Assembly (NCBI GenBank): GCA_028751875.1
Contig: CM054140.1
Coordinates: forward strand, 52,244,885 to 52,308,884
Length of the DNA stretch: 64,000 nt
Origin: Rapana venosa
Lineage: Eukaryota > Mollusca > Gastropoda > Neogastropoda > Muricidae
Direction of reading: 5' to 3'
In this document: one piece after another, positions 1 through 11,409 of the stretch
How the letters are laid out: each line of letters opens with the position of its first letter
Numbering within the stretch: position 1 is the first letter of the stretch
Notes under the pieces: model-generated
Seen by the model: only the letters and a program-made list of their open reading frames with translations
Databases searched by the model: none
What the model was told of the DNA's origin: nothing
Program-made: the position numbers and the translations under genes

Positions 1-187
1 GTCAAACGTTCAGGTAGCAACTATTGTTTGTCTGTTATATGAGCGAAAAAATGCGTCACTCACCGCTGCCATTAAGCGCCTGACAAGTCAGGCCCAGCGC
101 ATCTGCAGAAGAGAGAATTGTTATTTTTTCAAAGTCTTTCTGAGAGAAGAAGAAAAAAAGGCAGGAGAGTGGACGAAAAAGGCAGAA
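1..187 (+). repeat. Element G copy, truncated at window edge
   Basis: Shares with 40583-40920, 43445-43790 and 46757-46873 the sequence beginning near GTCAAACGYTCAGR and containing AAGCGCCTGACAAGTCAGGC. No coding potential. Class unknown; see 40583-40920 for the copy with target-site duplication. Confidence 0.75.
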
Positions 188-418
188 AATATTTATTTAT
201 TTATTTATTTATTCTTTTATATCGAGGATAATGGAATAAGCGCTTATGTGCTTTTTTTTAAACATCCAGTCCCCGTGTGTATGCGGTTTTTGTAAATTTT
301 GTCATCCGTTCCCACCGGCACACAATGGCCTACTCTTCCGAAAAACGGAACAGGATTTAACGTGTGCGCAAGATGTTCTGCATGCGTTCGCACACGGGGC
401 CTCGGTTTATAGTCTCAT
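188..418 (-). mobile_element. SINE-B copy, head missing
   Basis: Reads in minus orientation from the (TTTA)n tail through the body motifs CCGGCACACAATGGCCTAC and GCGCAAGATGTTCTGC, ending where the tRNA-like head should begin. 5'-truncated, as expected of incomplete reverse transcription. Confidence 0.8.
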
Positions 419-552
419 CCAATCCTGTTGTTTATAGCCCCGCCGACCACAGAGGCCATATGATCAGGGCTGTCACCCCGTAAAATTGTAAATCTCAGAT
501 TAAAACTGTGCAAGTGTATATACCGTGGAGGCCAGAATATATTCACCATACC
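419..552 (+). repeat. Dispersed repeat J
   Basis: Starts at AATCCTGTTGTTTATAGCCC and contains GACCACAGAGGCCATAT and CTCAGATTAAAACTGTGCA. The same order recurs at 13705-13860 and, truncated, at 14425-14470. Class unknown. Confidence 0.6.
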
Positions 553-958
553 TGTGTGGATCGGTGGTCTAGAGGTAACGCGCCTGTCTAGAAAGCGGAA
601 AAGTCCGGGTCGGAAGTGTACGGTGGTTCGAATCCCGTTTGGGCCTAAAACTTTCTCCCGATCCATTAGACCATGAGTGGTGGTCTGGGCGTTATTCTTT
701 CGGATGAGACGATAAATCGAGGTCCCGTGTGTTACACAAAATTATTCAGTGCACGTAAAAGAACCCACGGCAAGAGAGTTGTCCCTGGCAAAATTGTTAG
801 GAAAAAAAGCCACTCTGATAGGGAAACAAATACAGCTGCAGACAAAAACAAACAAAAAAAGGGTGGCGCTGCTCTTGTGGCGACGTGCTCTCCCCCGGGG
901 GAAGAGCAGCCCGAATTTCACACAGAGAAATCTCGTGACTTTAAAGTGGTATACATGA
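553..958 (+). mobile_element. SINE-C, full-length tRNA-headed copy
   Basis: The head carries an A-box-like TGGTCTAGAGG and a B-box GGTTCGAATCC about 60 bases later. The body includes ATTAGACCATGAGTGGTGG and AAGAGAGTTGTCCCTGGCAA, and ends CAGAGAAATC...CTTTAAAGTGGTAT. Related copies lie at 7836, 22672, 31245 and 33383. Transcription would be by RNA polymerase III from the internal boxes (family knowledge). Confidence 0.82.
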
Positions 959-1022
959 AATTAAATGAAATACCTTGCTATTATTTCTCTCTTGCTTGCT
1001 TTCTGCCTTCCCAGTCCTCATC

Positions 1023-2405
1023 TCATCTGCTCCCATAACCCCCTCCGGGGTCGTAGGGGCACTGCATTGACGAACGTTGCACCAGCTGGCTCCATTTGCG
1101 GCGGTTGTGTGCAAGTGCCTGGGTTGTGGAGAAGCTCTTCCCTGTCCATTCATTGATGTTGTCTGCCCATTTCTTCCTCTGTCTTCCTCGCCTTCTCTTC
1201 CCCTGCACTGTTCCCTGCAGTATGGTCTTGGAGAGCCCATCTGATCTAGTCACATGTCCGTACCATCTGAGCTTCCTTGTCTTGACTGTGGTCAGCAGGT
1301 TTTCGTAGTGCTTTACTTGTTGGGTGATGGTTTGTAGGACTTCGTTGTTGGTAGTGTGGTCCATGTATGAAATGCCAAGGAGTCTTCTGAGGCATCTCAT
1401 CTCTAGAGCCTGGATCCTCCTTTGTAGATCTGCATTCAATGTCCAGGATTCGCACGCATATAGATATGTAGAGATGACTAGTGCGTGCAGTAGCTTGACC
1501 TTGGTCCTGAGAGAGATGTTTCGGTCTTTCCAGATAGTCTTGAGCTTTGCCATTGCTGCTATTGTTTGTGCAGCTCTTGCGAGGAATTCGGTTTTTGAAC
1601 CTTCTTCACTAATTAAAGCTCCAAGGTACTTGAAGTGATCTACAACCTCGAGTTCTTTTCCACTGACTTTGATCTTGGTAGTGATTGGCTGGGCGCTGTT
1701 TGTCATCAGTTTTGTTTTCTCGGCACTGATCTCCATGCCATATCTGGAGGATGTTTTGTCCAGGTGGTACACTAGGTTGGCTAGTTCCTGTTCATTTCCT
1801 GCAAGTCCGTCGATGTCATCAGCAAACCTGAGGTTGGTGATTATCTGCCCTCCAATACTGACTGTGCCAGTGTGATCTTCTAAGGCATCAGTCATTATGC
1901 GCTCAAGGAAGACATTAAACAGTGTTGGCGATAGGAGACAGCCTTGACGAACTCCCACTGAGGTATGGAACCACTTTCCAACTATGCCTTGGAAAAGCAC
2001 TGCGCTGGTGGCTTTTGTGTATAGCTCTTTGATGGTCTGGATGATCTTTTGTCCCATGTTGTATTTCTTCATCATGGTCCATAATGCGTCGTGCCATACA
2101 CGGTCAAACGCCTTTTTGAAGTCTATGAAGACGTGGTATAGTTTCTGTTGGTGCTGGCTGTATTTATCGCACAGAACTTGCAGGTTGAATATTTGTTCTG
2201 TGGTGCTTCTGTTTGGGCGGAAGCCTGCCTGTTCTTCAGCGATGATCTTTTCTGCCTGTGGCTTTAGTCTGTTCAAGATGACTTTTAACATCACTTTACT
2301 GGCATGGCTTATGAGGCTGATCGTTCGATAGTTTTGGCATTGCTGTAGATTGCCTTTCTTGGGGAGCATGATGATGAGTGATTGGGTCCAAGGTGTTGGC
2401 CACTC
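1023..2405 (-). pseudogene. LINE1 reverse transcriptase part of the ORF
   Basis: Continues in the same frame after the stop at 2406. Motifs: NYRTISLISHASKVM, AGFRPNRSTTEQIF, HVFIDFKKAFDRVWH, VRQGCLLSPTLFN, the catalytic RFADDIDGLA and GMEISAEKTKLM, then the C-terminal YLGALISEEGS, ACESWTL and KLRWYGHVTR...GRRRRGRQ-like tail. The RT core (palm motifs A-E) is complete in this copy. Ends at a TGA at 1023. Confidence 0.92.
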
Positions 2406-3530
2406 TTAGTCTGCCAGATCTTGCTGCAAATTCTTGTGAGGATGTCTGTCACTAACCCCCCCGCCCCCGTATTTGATCAGCTCTGCTGGGATGTTGTCAA
2501 TGCCTGCAGCTTTATCAAGTGCAATCAGTGCAGCAAATTTTCCACCTATTTTTGCCTGGAAGGCTTTTGCGATGGTAGGGTCCTTCAATCTTTCTAGGCT
2601 GAATTTTAGCCTGATGTTCTTTGGCTTGTTGATCTTTTTCAGCTGGATTTTAAAGTTCAAGAGCACAAGGTCGTGGTCACTGCCCATGCCTGCACCTGGA
2701 AATGTCCTCGTCTTGGCTCTGTTGATGCCAGATCTGAACCGGTTTTGTACCAGTATGTAATCAATCTGGTTGTGATGGGTTCCATTAGGTGCATGCCACG
2801 TCCAGCGTCGGGATGCCTTGTGTTCTCCAAGGGTGTTTGCAAGCACCATGTTGTTGTAGCTGGCAAATTCCAGTAGTCTGAGTCCTCTTTCGTTGGTAGC
2901 TGTATTACAGAAGGGTCCACAGAATTTGCTCCAGTCTTTCAGTGCATCAGCACCCACCTTAGCATTCCAGTCTCCTTGAATAATTAGGATGTCTTTTTTG
3001 CTAGCTTTGTCGATGATGCCCTGGAGCTGCATGTAAAATTCCTCTACTTCTTCATCATCATGTTCTGATGTTGGCGCATAAGCTTGTACCACCGTGATGT
3101 TGAAAGGGGCAGCTTTGAGGCGGATGGTTATAAGTCTCCTGGTTACTGGGCAGCACCCGAGCACTGAGTTTTTGATGTTCTTGTTGACAAGGAAGCCTAC
3201 GCCATTGGTGTGCTTGTCTAATTCACCACTATAGTTGTGTACATGTCCATCATTAGTAAGATATTCGCCAAAACTCTTCCATCTGACCTCACAAAGGCCC
3301 ACTATATGCCAGGTGTACTTCTTCAGTTCGTGGGTGAGTTCTTGTAGCTTTCCTGTTTGGGCAAGTGTTCTGACATTCCATGTTGCCGTGGTAATATAAT
3401 CTCTTACACGGATTCGGGTTCCACCAGTAGCACACTTTACACCTCTGCCCTGATGGGAGACAGAAGGCGCGGTCCTTGTTGACGCGGGCGACGACCGATC
3501 CGGTATGGCCATTGGTATTTTCTTCATCAT
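2406..3530 (-). pseudogene. LINE1 endonuclease part of the ORF
   Basis: 374 codons. Endonuclease motifs in order: ATWNVRTL (about residue 50), VGLCEVRW, QAYAPTSE, GDWNAKVG, HHNQIDYILV and GSDHDLVL, covering the Mg-binding and catalytic Asn/Asp/His positions of the exonuclease-endonuclease-phosphatase fold. After GGKFAALI the frame jumps directly to DKAAGIDNIPAELIKYGG, which normally lies just before the RT domain. I infer an in-frame loss of roughly 150 codons near 2520. The frame then shifts at a C-run (2455-2463 on plus) and stops at 2406. Confidence 0.9.
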
Positions 3531-3813
3531 GCAGTGTATCTAGGGCAAGTACAGCCAGGTGGAGCCCCTCCCTCTCCTGACTGTTTTTTTGGGGTCGGGG
3601 TTGTCTCCCCCACATGGAACAGGTAGTACAGGTTACATGGTTACCAGTAGTAGAAGCTCCGACTCCGGATTTTTTCCTCAGGGTTGACTCCCGAAGCCTA
3701 TCCCGTGAACGGGTATGCCGCAAGGCAGCGGAGGTTTCAGATCAGGGTTTTCCTTCCCCTAGGTGAGCTGCCTTCCCAGGCTGACGAGCCCCTGGGAACC
3801 ATAATACGTAATA

Positions 3814-4122
3814 AAGGTAAAGGTAAAGGTAAAGGAGTCCCATAACCTATAAGGTCGTAGGGGAGCGAGGCGTCAGAGACCTCAGCTTCTCTAAGGCCCA
3901 GCATATTGAGGGCGGCGCCCATCTCCTCTCCCTCGCTGCTTTACCTTCCCTGGCCCTAAAGAGGGCAGGTACCCATTTACAGCTGGGTGAACTGGGGAAC
4001 TGTACTGAAGCCAAGGCGCGCAAACGGTCCCCCATCCAACTGGTAACCACGCTCGACGCTGCTTAACTTGGCTGGGGGAAAGCGAGTGCTCCGACCACTG
4101 AGCTATCCCGTCCCCATTATTT
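3814..4122 (-). mobile_element. SINE-A copy with target-site duplication
   Basis: Minus orientation, 3' end at the left with the tail repeat AAAGGT x3. Flanked by the 12-base direct repeat TAATACGTAATA at 3802-3813 and 4123-4134. Contains both the tRNA-like head (complement of TAGCTCAGTGGT) and the 5S-like segment, here with GGTCCCCCATCCAACTGG. About seven extra bases separate the head from the right repeat. Confidence 0.88.
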
Positions 4123-4204
4123 TAATACGTAATACAGACATGGAGTGTAAGCTCATGACAGAATATCGATGGTATGAAGAAGACAGTACCTACACATAAT
4201 GAGA

Positions 4205-4575
4205 CAAAGCATCAACATAAACGCACACACGCACGCATACACACTAACAAACACACACCACACACAAACAAACATACACACTAACACACACACAAACCAT
4301 ACAGACACCCACACACAAACTAACACACACACGCACACTAACACACCCACACATACAAACACACACACGCATACAAACACACACAAACACACCACACACA
4401 CATACAAACACACCCCATACAAACACACACACACACATACACACTAACACACACACCACACACACACATACAACACACACACACACATACAGACACACAC
4501 ACACATAAACACACATACAAACACTCACACACATACACACACTAACATACACAAATGCATCCCAGAGCACACACA
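4205..4575. repeat. (CA)n-rich compound satellite
   Basis: Irregular CACACA/AAACACAC mixture of about 370 bases. Long open frames here are products of the repeat and are not genes. Confidence 0.95.
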
Positions 4576-5260
4576 AAAAAGGCCAAAAACAAGTTCAAAC
4601 TTGCATTTAATCAGTGCATCACTGAGAGTGATAAGAACAGACACAAACTTACAGGCCCAGGAATGAAGTACTACACCAATAGGCCCCCAAACCAATCTAT
4701 CCATTCACTCTTCCTTTTTTTTTTTTAAAACAACACAGGCCATGGAAATTTAAACATTCATAGCTAAAACTTCCAACAAAGGCCCAACAATTTTGTTTAA
4801 CATTCTCTCGAATGTTTTTCTTTCGAATTTTTTTTTTGCTTTTTATTTTTTAATTAAAAAAAACATGTTGCTGCCAAATAGACTCTTGCACGCATCAGTG
4901 CTAACCAACAATCGGTTGAAAATCCACAGAAAACCAGCTTGAAATGCCAACTCAACACTGTCGAAGCGAGCTTGCAGGACACTTTTCATTCAAAACGATT
5001 TTTTCAAAATTGTTTAAAAAAATCTCTCTCTTACACACACACATACACATGCACGCACACACTAGCACACGCAGAGTACACACACATGAAGAGACAAAAA
5101 TGATAAAAGAAGAATGTTGTACTTGGTCTTGATGACTGAAAAATTACAGGGTTGTTTTTTTTTTAAATCTTAAGACTCATCGTTAACAAAACTTGTACTT
5201 GGAGCAGAGGCAAGTAGACTCAGGATCTAACAACAGCTATTTAACGAACAATACACATAT
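4576..5260. other. Non-repetitive stretch, no gene seen
   Basis: AT-rich sequence with T/A runs and a short CA tract at 5034-5065. On the minus strand an ATTAAA occurs near 4610. I looked here for the missing terminal exon of TFCP2 and its 3' UTR and found no convincing match. Confidence 0.5.
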
Positions 5261-5519
5261 GGTAAAGGTGTCCCCATAACCTATGTGCTCGTAGGGAAAC
5301 GAGGCATCAGAGACCTCGGCTTCTCCAGGGGCCAGCATATTGAGGACGGCGCCCATCTCCTCTCCTACCTTCCCTGACCCGAAAGAGGACAGGTACCCAT
5401 TTACAGCTGGGTGAACTTGGGGGGGGGGGGGGGGGGGGGACTGTACTGAAGCTAAGGCGTGGCACAAACGGTCACGATCTAACTGGTAACCACACTTGAT
5501 GCTGCTTAACATTGGCTTG
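5261..5519 (-). mobile_element. SINE-A copy, 5'-truncated
   Basis: Matches the 3' two thirds of SINE-A, with a 26-base G-run at 5419-5440 interrupting it and a decayed 5S-like part (GATCTAACTGGTAACC). The tRNA-like head is missing. Confidence 0.8.
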
Positions 5520-6354
5520 TATTAGCAATAATCCTTTGTACAAAACTATCTCCACAACCGACAAAGGCTGTGACAGTTACCCTAAGCCTGTCAAGGATTT
5601 TGGATACTAGGAAAACCCAGTTTGCCAGGGAATTCCCCCCCCCCCACAAATGGGTGACTATTGACATATATAAATCTTGTGAATTATATTCTTAAACTAA
5701 CGTAGGTAAAAGCCTACATCTTATTAAAAGCGAAATGGAATGAACAATGTCTGTAAAAAATAAATTTCATTATGATTTAAGAAACTTATGGCAAAAGCTT
5801 TACAAAATAATTGATTCTTCCCCTGAGTGTCTTTGTTTTTCTACTTTTATGAATGTTTAGTTTTTGTTGTTGATGTTTTGTTGTTGTTATAGTTGGGTGA
5901 TTTTGAGGGTTTGGTTGTGTGTTGTTTTCTTTGTGTGTTGTTTTTTTGGGTGGGGGGGTAAGCTAAAAATGTCTTGATCTTATCTTCTATATGAACATGA
6001 TTGCAACACAAACAAAAAATGTGAAAGGTCTCCAATATTTGATCTAAAATGGTGTTTGGAAAGCACGACCTTGTTGCTACCCTGATTTCATTATGTTCAT
6101 TAGCTGCCAAACTAAACGAGTCAATATAATATCGTTTCCAGCATGCCATAAGCTGCTATTTGCTTGTTATTGCTCTCATTGTATGCGTGTATGATATTCA
6201 CGTTTTCTGAATAAATATCTACGTAAACCAAATAAATCTTGTTATTTTTTTGTGTGGTGTGAATTGATTCTTACAACTTGTCAAGATATGCATTTGAGCT
6301 TGTCAATGTTTTGTTTACTGTCCACTGAAAGAATTTAAAACAAAACACACAAAC
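5520..6354. other. AT-rich non-repetitive stretch, no gene seen
   Basis: No exon, RNA gene or recognised repeat. A 100-codon open frame on the minus strand (5847-6149) has no family resemblance and no splice context. Confidence 0.5.
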
Positions 6355-6620
6355 GTAAAGGTGTCCCATAACCTTTGCAGTTGTTGGGAAGCAAGGCATC
6401 AGAGACCTCAGCTTCTCTAGGGCCAGCATATTGAGGATGGCGCCCATCTCCTCTCCCTCGCTGCTTTAACCTTCCCTTACCCTAAAGAGAGCAGGTACCC
6501 ATTTACAGCTGGGTGAACTAGGGGACTGTACCGTAGCCAAGGCATGAAACCACGCTTGATGCTGCTTAGCACTGGCTTGGGAAAAGTGAGTGCTCTGACC
6601 AATGAGCTATCCTGTCCCCA
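6355..6620 (-). mobile_element. SINE-A copy with internal deletion
   Basis: Carries the tail, body and tRNA-like head, but the 35-base part equivalent to the 5S box C (TTGGATGGGTGACC) is deleted between CCAAGGCATG and AAACCACGC. Confidence 0.8.
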
Positions 6621-6990
6621 CACAAAGATACAGGTGTTTATATATAAAAAAAAAAATTCATTGGAAGAATCAAAACTATGATGAATTTGTTAATATCAAA
6701 AAGTACGTATGATAAACACAAGAGTTGGTACATGATATGTCTGACTTTATCAATGCTTAGTATGTTTGCTTAATTTTTAAACAAAACTATACCTAAAATA
6801 ACACATGAGAGTATACAATGTAAACTGGACTGCGACTCAAATTCAAGAATATCATTTGATTTAGGACACCAAAATATTTAGGGAAGTAAATTACTGGTAA
6901 ACTGAAAACGTGTAATGCGATGACATAATGAAAACAAGTTTGGTTCGGAAAAACTGACATGCATGTCTATATAAGAGTGTGTGTGTGTGT
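6621..6990. other. Non-repetitive AT-rich stretch
   Basis: Nothing recognisable on either strand. Confidence 0.5.
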
Positions 6991-6998
6991 GAGTGTGT

Positions 6999-7440
6999 TC
7001 TCTGTCCTTACTCTATGTTTAAGCTCTCTGTCCTTCTTCTATGTTTAAGCTCTCTGTCCTTATTCTATGTTTAAGCTCTCTGTCCTTCTATGTTTAAGCT
7101 CTCTGTCCTTCTTCTATGTTTAAGCTCTCTGTCCTTCTTCTATGTTTAAGCTCTCTGTCCTTATTCTATGTTTAAGCTCTCTGTCCTTCTTCTATGTTTA
7201 AGCTCTCTGTCCTTCTTCTATGTTTAAGCTCTCTGTCCTTCTTCTATGTTTAAACTCTCTGTCCTTCTTCTATGTTTAAGCTCTCTGTCCATATTCTATG
7301 TTTAAGCTCTCTGTCCTTATTCTATGTTTAAGCTCTCTGTCCATATTCTATGTTTAAGCTCTCTGTCCTTATTCTATGTTTAAGCTCTCTGTCCTTATTC
7401 TATGTTTAAGCTCTCTGTCCTTCTTCTAAGTTCTCTGTCC
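6999..7440. repeat. 26-bp minisatellite, about 17 copies
   Basis: Unit AAGCTCTCTGTCCTTCTTCT followed by ATGTTT. Copies differ mainly at CTTC/TATT/CATA after GTCC. Preceded by a short (GT)n. Confidence 0.95.
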
Positions 7441-7494
7441 TTAAGTTCTCTCTCTTTATTATCGTGATGTTTTCAGACTGTACAGAGCTGTTCA

Positions 7495-7835
7495 GTGACT
7501 ACTGAAGGGCTTCATCTTTTTTTCTTTATTTATTTATTTTTTGGGTGCTGTTTTTCTTTTTCCTCTCCTCAGCTAGAGCTCCGAGGTTTACCAATAGCGA
7601 CATGCATCATTTGCTTCATTACCATAATGGCTTGTAAAAGTACCATCAATGAAAATATTCGAGTTTTGAGGTTCAAATCTAAGACTGCACGACCTGAACT
7701 ACTACGAATCAGAAAGCGAAAGAACCATTTGTACACTCCAAAATTTTTTCATCCGTAATTCAAAGATCTCAAGCAAAAAAAAAAAACAAACAAAAAAAAA
7801 AAACAAAAAAAAAAGAAAAAAGAAAAGAAAAAGAA
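7495..7835. other. Intergenic stretch with weak element F and A/T runs
   Basis: 7540-7640 weakly matches element F in minus orientation (CAGCTAGAGCTCCGAGG). 7775-7835 is A-rich. No gene seen. Confidence 0.45.
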
Positions 7836-7947
7836 AAGGGGGCGCTGCTCTTGTGGCGGACGCGCTCTCCCCAGGGGGAGAGAAGAAGCACACCCGAATT
7901 TCACACAGAGAAATCTGCCGTGACTTAAAAAGTGGTATGAATGAAAA
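7836..7947 (+). mobile_element. SINE-C 3' fragment
   Basis: Begins in GGCGCTGCTCTTGTGGCG and runs to the SINE-C end (CAGAGAAATCTGCCGTGACTT). 5'-truncated. Confidence 0.8.
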
Positions 7948-8096
7948 TTGAAAATATACTCCTCACCATCAAACTACCTACCCACCCACAACCAATCCAC
8001 AGCAGTATGTCCCAGTAAGCAGCTAGTCTACCGTCAAAAACCTCTTGCTTCGCTCTACAAACTACATTCCAAGTCTAAGGGTGCCAGAACTTGCAT

Positions 8097-8135
<39 letters not shown>
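8097..8135. repeat. (CA)n microsatellite
   Basis: Pure CA of about 38 bases. Confidence 0.97.
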
Positions 8136-8136
<1 letters not shown>

Positions 8137-8397
8137 CGCAGAGAAAGACTCAGCATCATCTTTACCTCCCAAAACCGAGCGTGAAAAGAGAACTGGATGA
8201 TCGATATAAGGAGGCGAGAAAAAAAAACACTTGGTAGAATGGCACCAAAGAAACCAAACCAACCCCAAAATACTGCATGGCACAATATCCCGACAATGGG
8301 ACAAGTGGGTAAAACCATTCTAACTCTCGATGCAAAGGTAACTCACAGGTTCGGTTCTGGCTTTGTTCTGCTCACCTGGTTGGTAGGTAAGCCTGCA

Positions 8398-8830
8398 GAC
8401 TTTGGGACCAACCCAATCCAAGACTTTGGGACCAACCCAATCCAAGACTTTGGGACCGACCCAATCCAAGACTTTGGGACCAACCCAATCCAATGGGACC
8501 AACCCAATCCAAGACTTTGGGACCAACCCAATCCAAGACTTTGGGACCAACCCAATCCAAGACTTTGGAACCAACCCAATCCAATTAAAGACTGGGATCA
8601 ATCCAATCCAACGGGATCCACCCAATCCAATGGAATCAACCCAATACTCTGGATCCAATCCAATCCTTTGGGGCCAATCCAATTAAAGACTGGGATCAAT
8701 CCAATACTTTGGAACCAACCCAATCCAATGAAAGACTGGGACCAATCCAATCCTTCGGAATCGATCCAACCCAAGACCTTGGGACCAATCCAATCCATCT
8801 AATCCAATAATTTGGAACCAATCCATTCCA
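8398..8830. repeat. 24-bp minisatellite
   Basis: Unit GGGACCAACCCAATCCAAGA followed by CTTT. About nine regular copies to 8620, then more diverged units (AATCCAATGG, AATTAAAGACTGGGATC). The 201- and 120-codon open frames here are repeat translations. Confidence 0.95.
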
Positions 8831-9287
8831 AATCCTTTGGACCAACCTTTGTGCACATTACCATCCCCTTGCTTTAGCCTCTCCCTCCTCCCCCCCTCCC
8901 CCCCAAAAAAAAAAATCTTACAATGTCCGTCAATGAAATGCTGAATTCTTTTTTTGCTTTTTAAAAAAAACAACAACAACAACAACAACAGAACCACTCA
9001 TTCAAAACAAACACTAGCTCCCAACCACGAACACTCCCCCCCCCCCCCCCCCACCCCCCGCCCACCTCCACTGATGTAACCAGACTATTCATGATGGGAG
9101 AGCCTTGCCTGCCTCACACGATAACACAAAAGCAACGAAAAACTATAGACTCCCTTCCCCCGCCCCTCCCCCCTTTTAGAAAGAACGAATAGGTCGTAAT
9201 CTGTAATGTACGTAGACGCTTCCACACACGAAAACCTGAGATTTTTGCAGTTATTTCCAACGCCGGGAGTGAAAACAAACATTCAAT
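8831..9287. other. No gene; simple-sequence tracts
   Basis: C-runs at 8888-8905 and 9038-9060, an (AAC)n at 8970-8990, otherwise nothing recognisable. Confidence 0.5.
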
Positions 9288-9679
9288 GTATATATATATA
9301 TATATATGTATATGTAAGCTTGAAATGCAACAGTTGTGCTCAGTCCTTTCTATGAACACTTGTGTGTGTGTCTCGCTCTCTCTCACACATACACGCGCCC
9401 ACAATGCAATCCTCGTGTACTCTCATATATATATATATGTATATGTAAGCTTGAAATGCAACAGTTGTGCTCAGTCCTTTCTATGAACACTTGTGTGTGT
9501 CTCTCGCTCTCTCTCACACATACACGCGCCCACAATGCAATCCTCGTGTACTCTCATATATATATATGTATATGTAAGCTTGAAATGCAACAGTTGTGCT
9601 CAGTCCTTTCTATGAACACTTGTGTGTGTGTCTCGCTCTCTCTCACACATACACGCGCCCACAATGCAATCCTCGTGTA

Positions 9680-9725
<46 letters not shown>

Positions 9726-9834
9726 AATGTAAGCTTGAAATGCAACAGTTGTGCTCAGTCCTTTCTATGAACACTTGTGTGTTGCTCTTGCTCTCTCTCA
9801 CACATACACGCGCTCACAACGCAATCCTCGTGTA

Positions 9835-9865
<31 letters not shown>

Positions 9866-9870
9866 GTATA
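9288..9870. repeat. Minisatellite of about 130 bp, 4 copies
   Basis: Units begin AAGCTTGAAATGCAACAGTT at 9316, 9447, 9576 and 9731. Each ends in a variable (TA)n after CTCGTGTACTCTCA. Length differences (131, 129, 155) come from the TA part. Confidence 0.95.
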
Positions 9871-10084
9871 CAGTCCAGCATCATACCTCACACTCAGGGG
9901 TGACCCTTTACCACAAAATGAGTAGCACTGCACCTGAACCCCCCCCCCCCCCCCCCACACACACACTTTTCCCCGCTAGGAAGTCATTCTAGGTAGGCAG
10001 GCTGTTGAGGTTGTCGATTTTAAGATTTTTATGAAACTAGAGTCATTCGTCCACCTTTGTACTGAAATATCGATCAGAGGCATG
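9871..10084. other. No gene seen
   Basis: Contains a C-run at 9940-9957; no recognised feature. Confidence 0.5.
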
Positions 10085-10640
10085 ATTTTTTTTTCTGATT
10101 TTTTTTTTTTGTGCTTTAAAAACGTGTTTGACCATATTTAAAATTTTTTTTTTTTTAAACTTGTAAAATTTTTATCTTATTTTTTTTCTTTTCCTTTTCT
10201 TGCAGCTTATCGTTTTGATTTGCAATAACTGTTCGTACAATTGTCTCCGATTTTTAATCTGGTTTTTATTTATTTATTTATTTATTTATTATTTGGGCTT
10301 TAAAAGCGTGTTGGACCATATTAAAAATTTTTTTTTTTTTAAACTTGTACAAATTTTTATTTATTAATTTTTTTTCAATTTTCTTGCAGCTTATCGTTTC
10401 AATTTGCAATAACTGTTCCTAAAATTGTCTCCGATTTTTAATCTGGTTTTTATTTATTTATTATTTTTTGGTGGGGCTTTAAAAGCGTGTTGGGACCATA
10501 TTTTAAAAAAAAGCAACAACAAAATCTTGTACAAATATTTTTTTTTCATTTTCTTGCAGCTTATCGTTTCAATTTGCAATAACTGTTCGTAAAATTGTCT
10601 CCGATTTTTAATCTGGTTTCTATTTTATTTAATTTATTTA
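10085..10640. repeat. Tandem repeat of 170-184 bp, 3 copies
   Basis: CTTGCAGCTTATCGTTT recurs at 10199, 10383 and 10553, each followed by TTTGCAATAACTGTTC and a T/TTTA-rich segment. The TTTTCTTGCAG in each unit looks like a splice acceptor but nothing coding follows. Confidence 0.9.
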
Positions 10641-10649
10641 TTTATTTAT

Positions 10650-10680
<31 letters not shown>

Positions 10681-10718
10681 GGGGGGAGGGGGTATTGAAT
10701 AGCCCCTTTTTTTGCCTG

Positions 10719-11120
10719 CCAACAAGTCAACCGTGAGGTTCTGGGTTCGATTCCCAGCCTCGCCCTTTCTTCCCAGTTTGACCCCCAAAAAATCGAACTG
10801 AATGTCAAAGTCCTTGGGATGAGACTATAAACCGAGGCCCTGTGTGCGAAACGCATGCAGAACATCTTGCGCACACGTTAAATCCTGTTCCGCTTTTCGA
10901 AAGAGTAGGCCATTGTGTGCCGGTGGAAACAGATGGCAAAATTTACAAAACCGCATACACAGGGGGACTGGATGTAAAAAAGCACACGAGTGCTTATTCC
11001 ATTATCCTCGATATAAAATACTTATTAAAAAAAAAAAAATCATGTCATCTGAGCGCTTTGATTTGTTGCTTTACAAGATTCAGTGCTATATAAATTCCAT
11101 ACATTATTATTATTATTGTA
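10719..11120 (+). mobile_element. SINE-B, head type 2, with tail D
   Basis: The B-box GGGTTCGATTCCCAGCC belongs to the alternative head (CCTGCCAACAAGT...CGCCCTTTCTTCCC). Then comes the common body (CCGAGGCCCTGTGTGCG, TTAAATCCTGTTCCGC, CATTGTGTGCCGGTGG) and tail D: GCGCTTTGATTTGTTGC, TTCAGTGCTATATAAATTCC, (ATT)n. A 27-base G-run precedes it. Confidence 0.85.
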
Positions 11121-11409
11121 GCAAAAATCAATAGGCTTTCATGCAGAAAAACAATACTGGAGGAAAACAACTTCTCCATCATTTTTTAAAATAAATTTCC
11201 AAAGATATCAATTTTTTTTTAAATAAAAAATTTTAATAACATGTTAAAAAAATCGATAACATGTTTTAAAAAAAACCAATAACATTACCAAAAAAATCAA
11301 TCAATATGTTCACAACTGAAAATTGACCTCCGGTGGCAAATGCGAAACTCGTTACATGGTGGAACATCAGACACGATTTTTATGTACGTTGCCATTCTGT
11401 ACTTGAAAC
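11121..11409. other. AT-rich stretch with a small dispersed match
   Basis: 11325-11375 (ACCTCCGGTGG...CATGGTGGAACATCAGACAC) resembles 31957-32015. No gene seen. Confidence 0.45.

Larger units (their letters stand above)
985..3801 (-). mobile_element. LINE1: RTE-type non-LTR retrotransposon, decayed
   Basis: One element on the minus strand: about 270 bases of 5' region (3531-3801), an endonuclease plus reverse-transcriptase reading frame (3530-1023) and a short 3' tail. It encodes an apurinic-type endonuclease followed by a reverse transcriptase, as in RTE/BovB-like LINEs often mis-annotated as craniofacial development protein 2. It is disabled by a stop, shifted reading and an apparent loss of the linker between the two domains. 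Confidence 0.93.

Noticed and set aside
1023..3530. A host 'craniofacial development protein 2'-like gene
   Set aside because: The endonuclease-RT arrangement and FADD motif show it is an RTE-type LINE; that name is a common mis-annotation.
5847..6149. 100-codon minus-strand ORF as the missing TFCP2 end
   Set aside because: No resemblance to the CP2/LSF C-terminus and no suitable acceptor.
6999..7440. CRISPR-like array
   Set aside because: Direct repeats without unique spacers; a plain minisatellite in a eukaryotic genome.
10199..10560. Repeated splice acceptors (TTTTCTTGCAG) of a tandem exon family
   Set aside because: No open frame or donor follows; the motif is part of a 170-184-bp tandem repeat.
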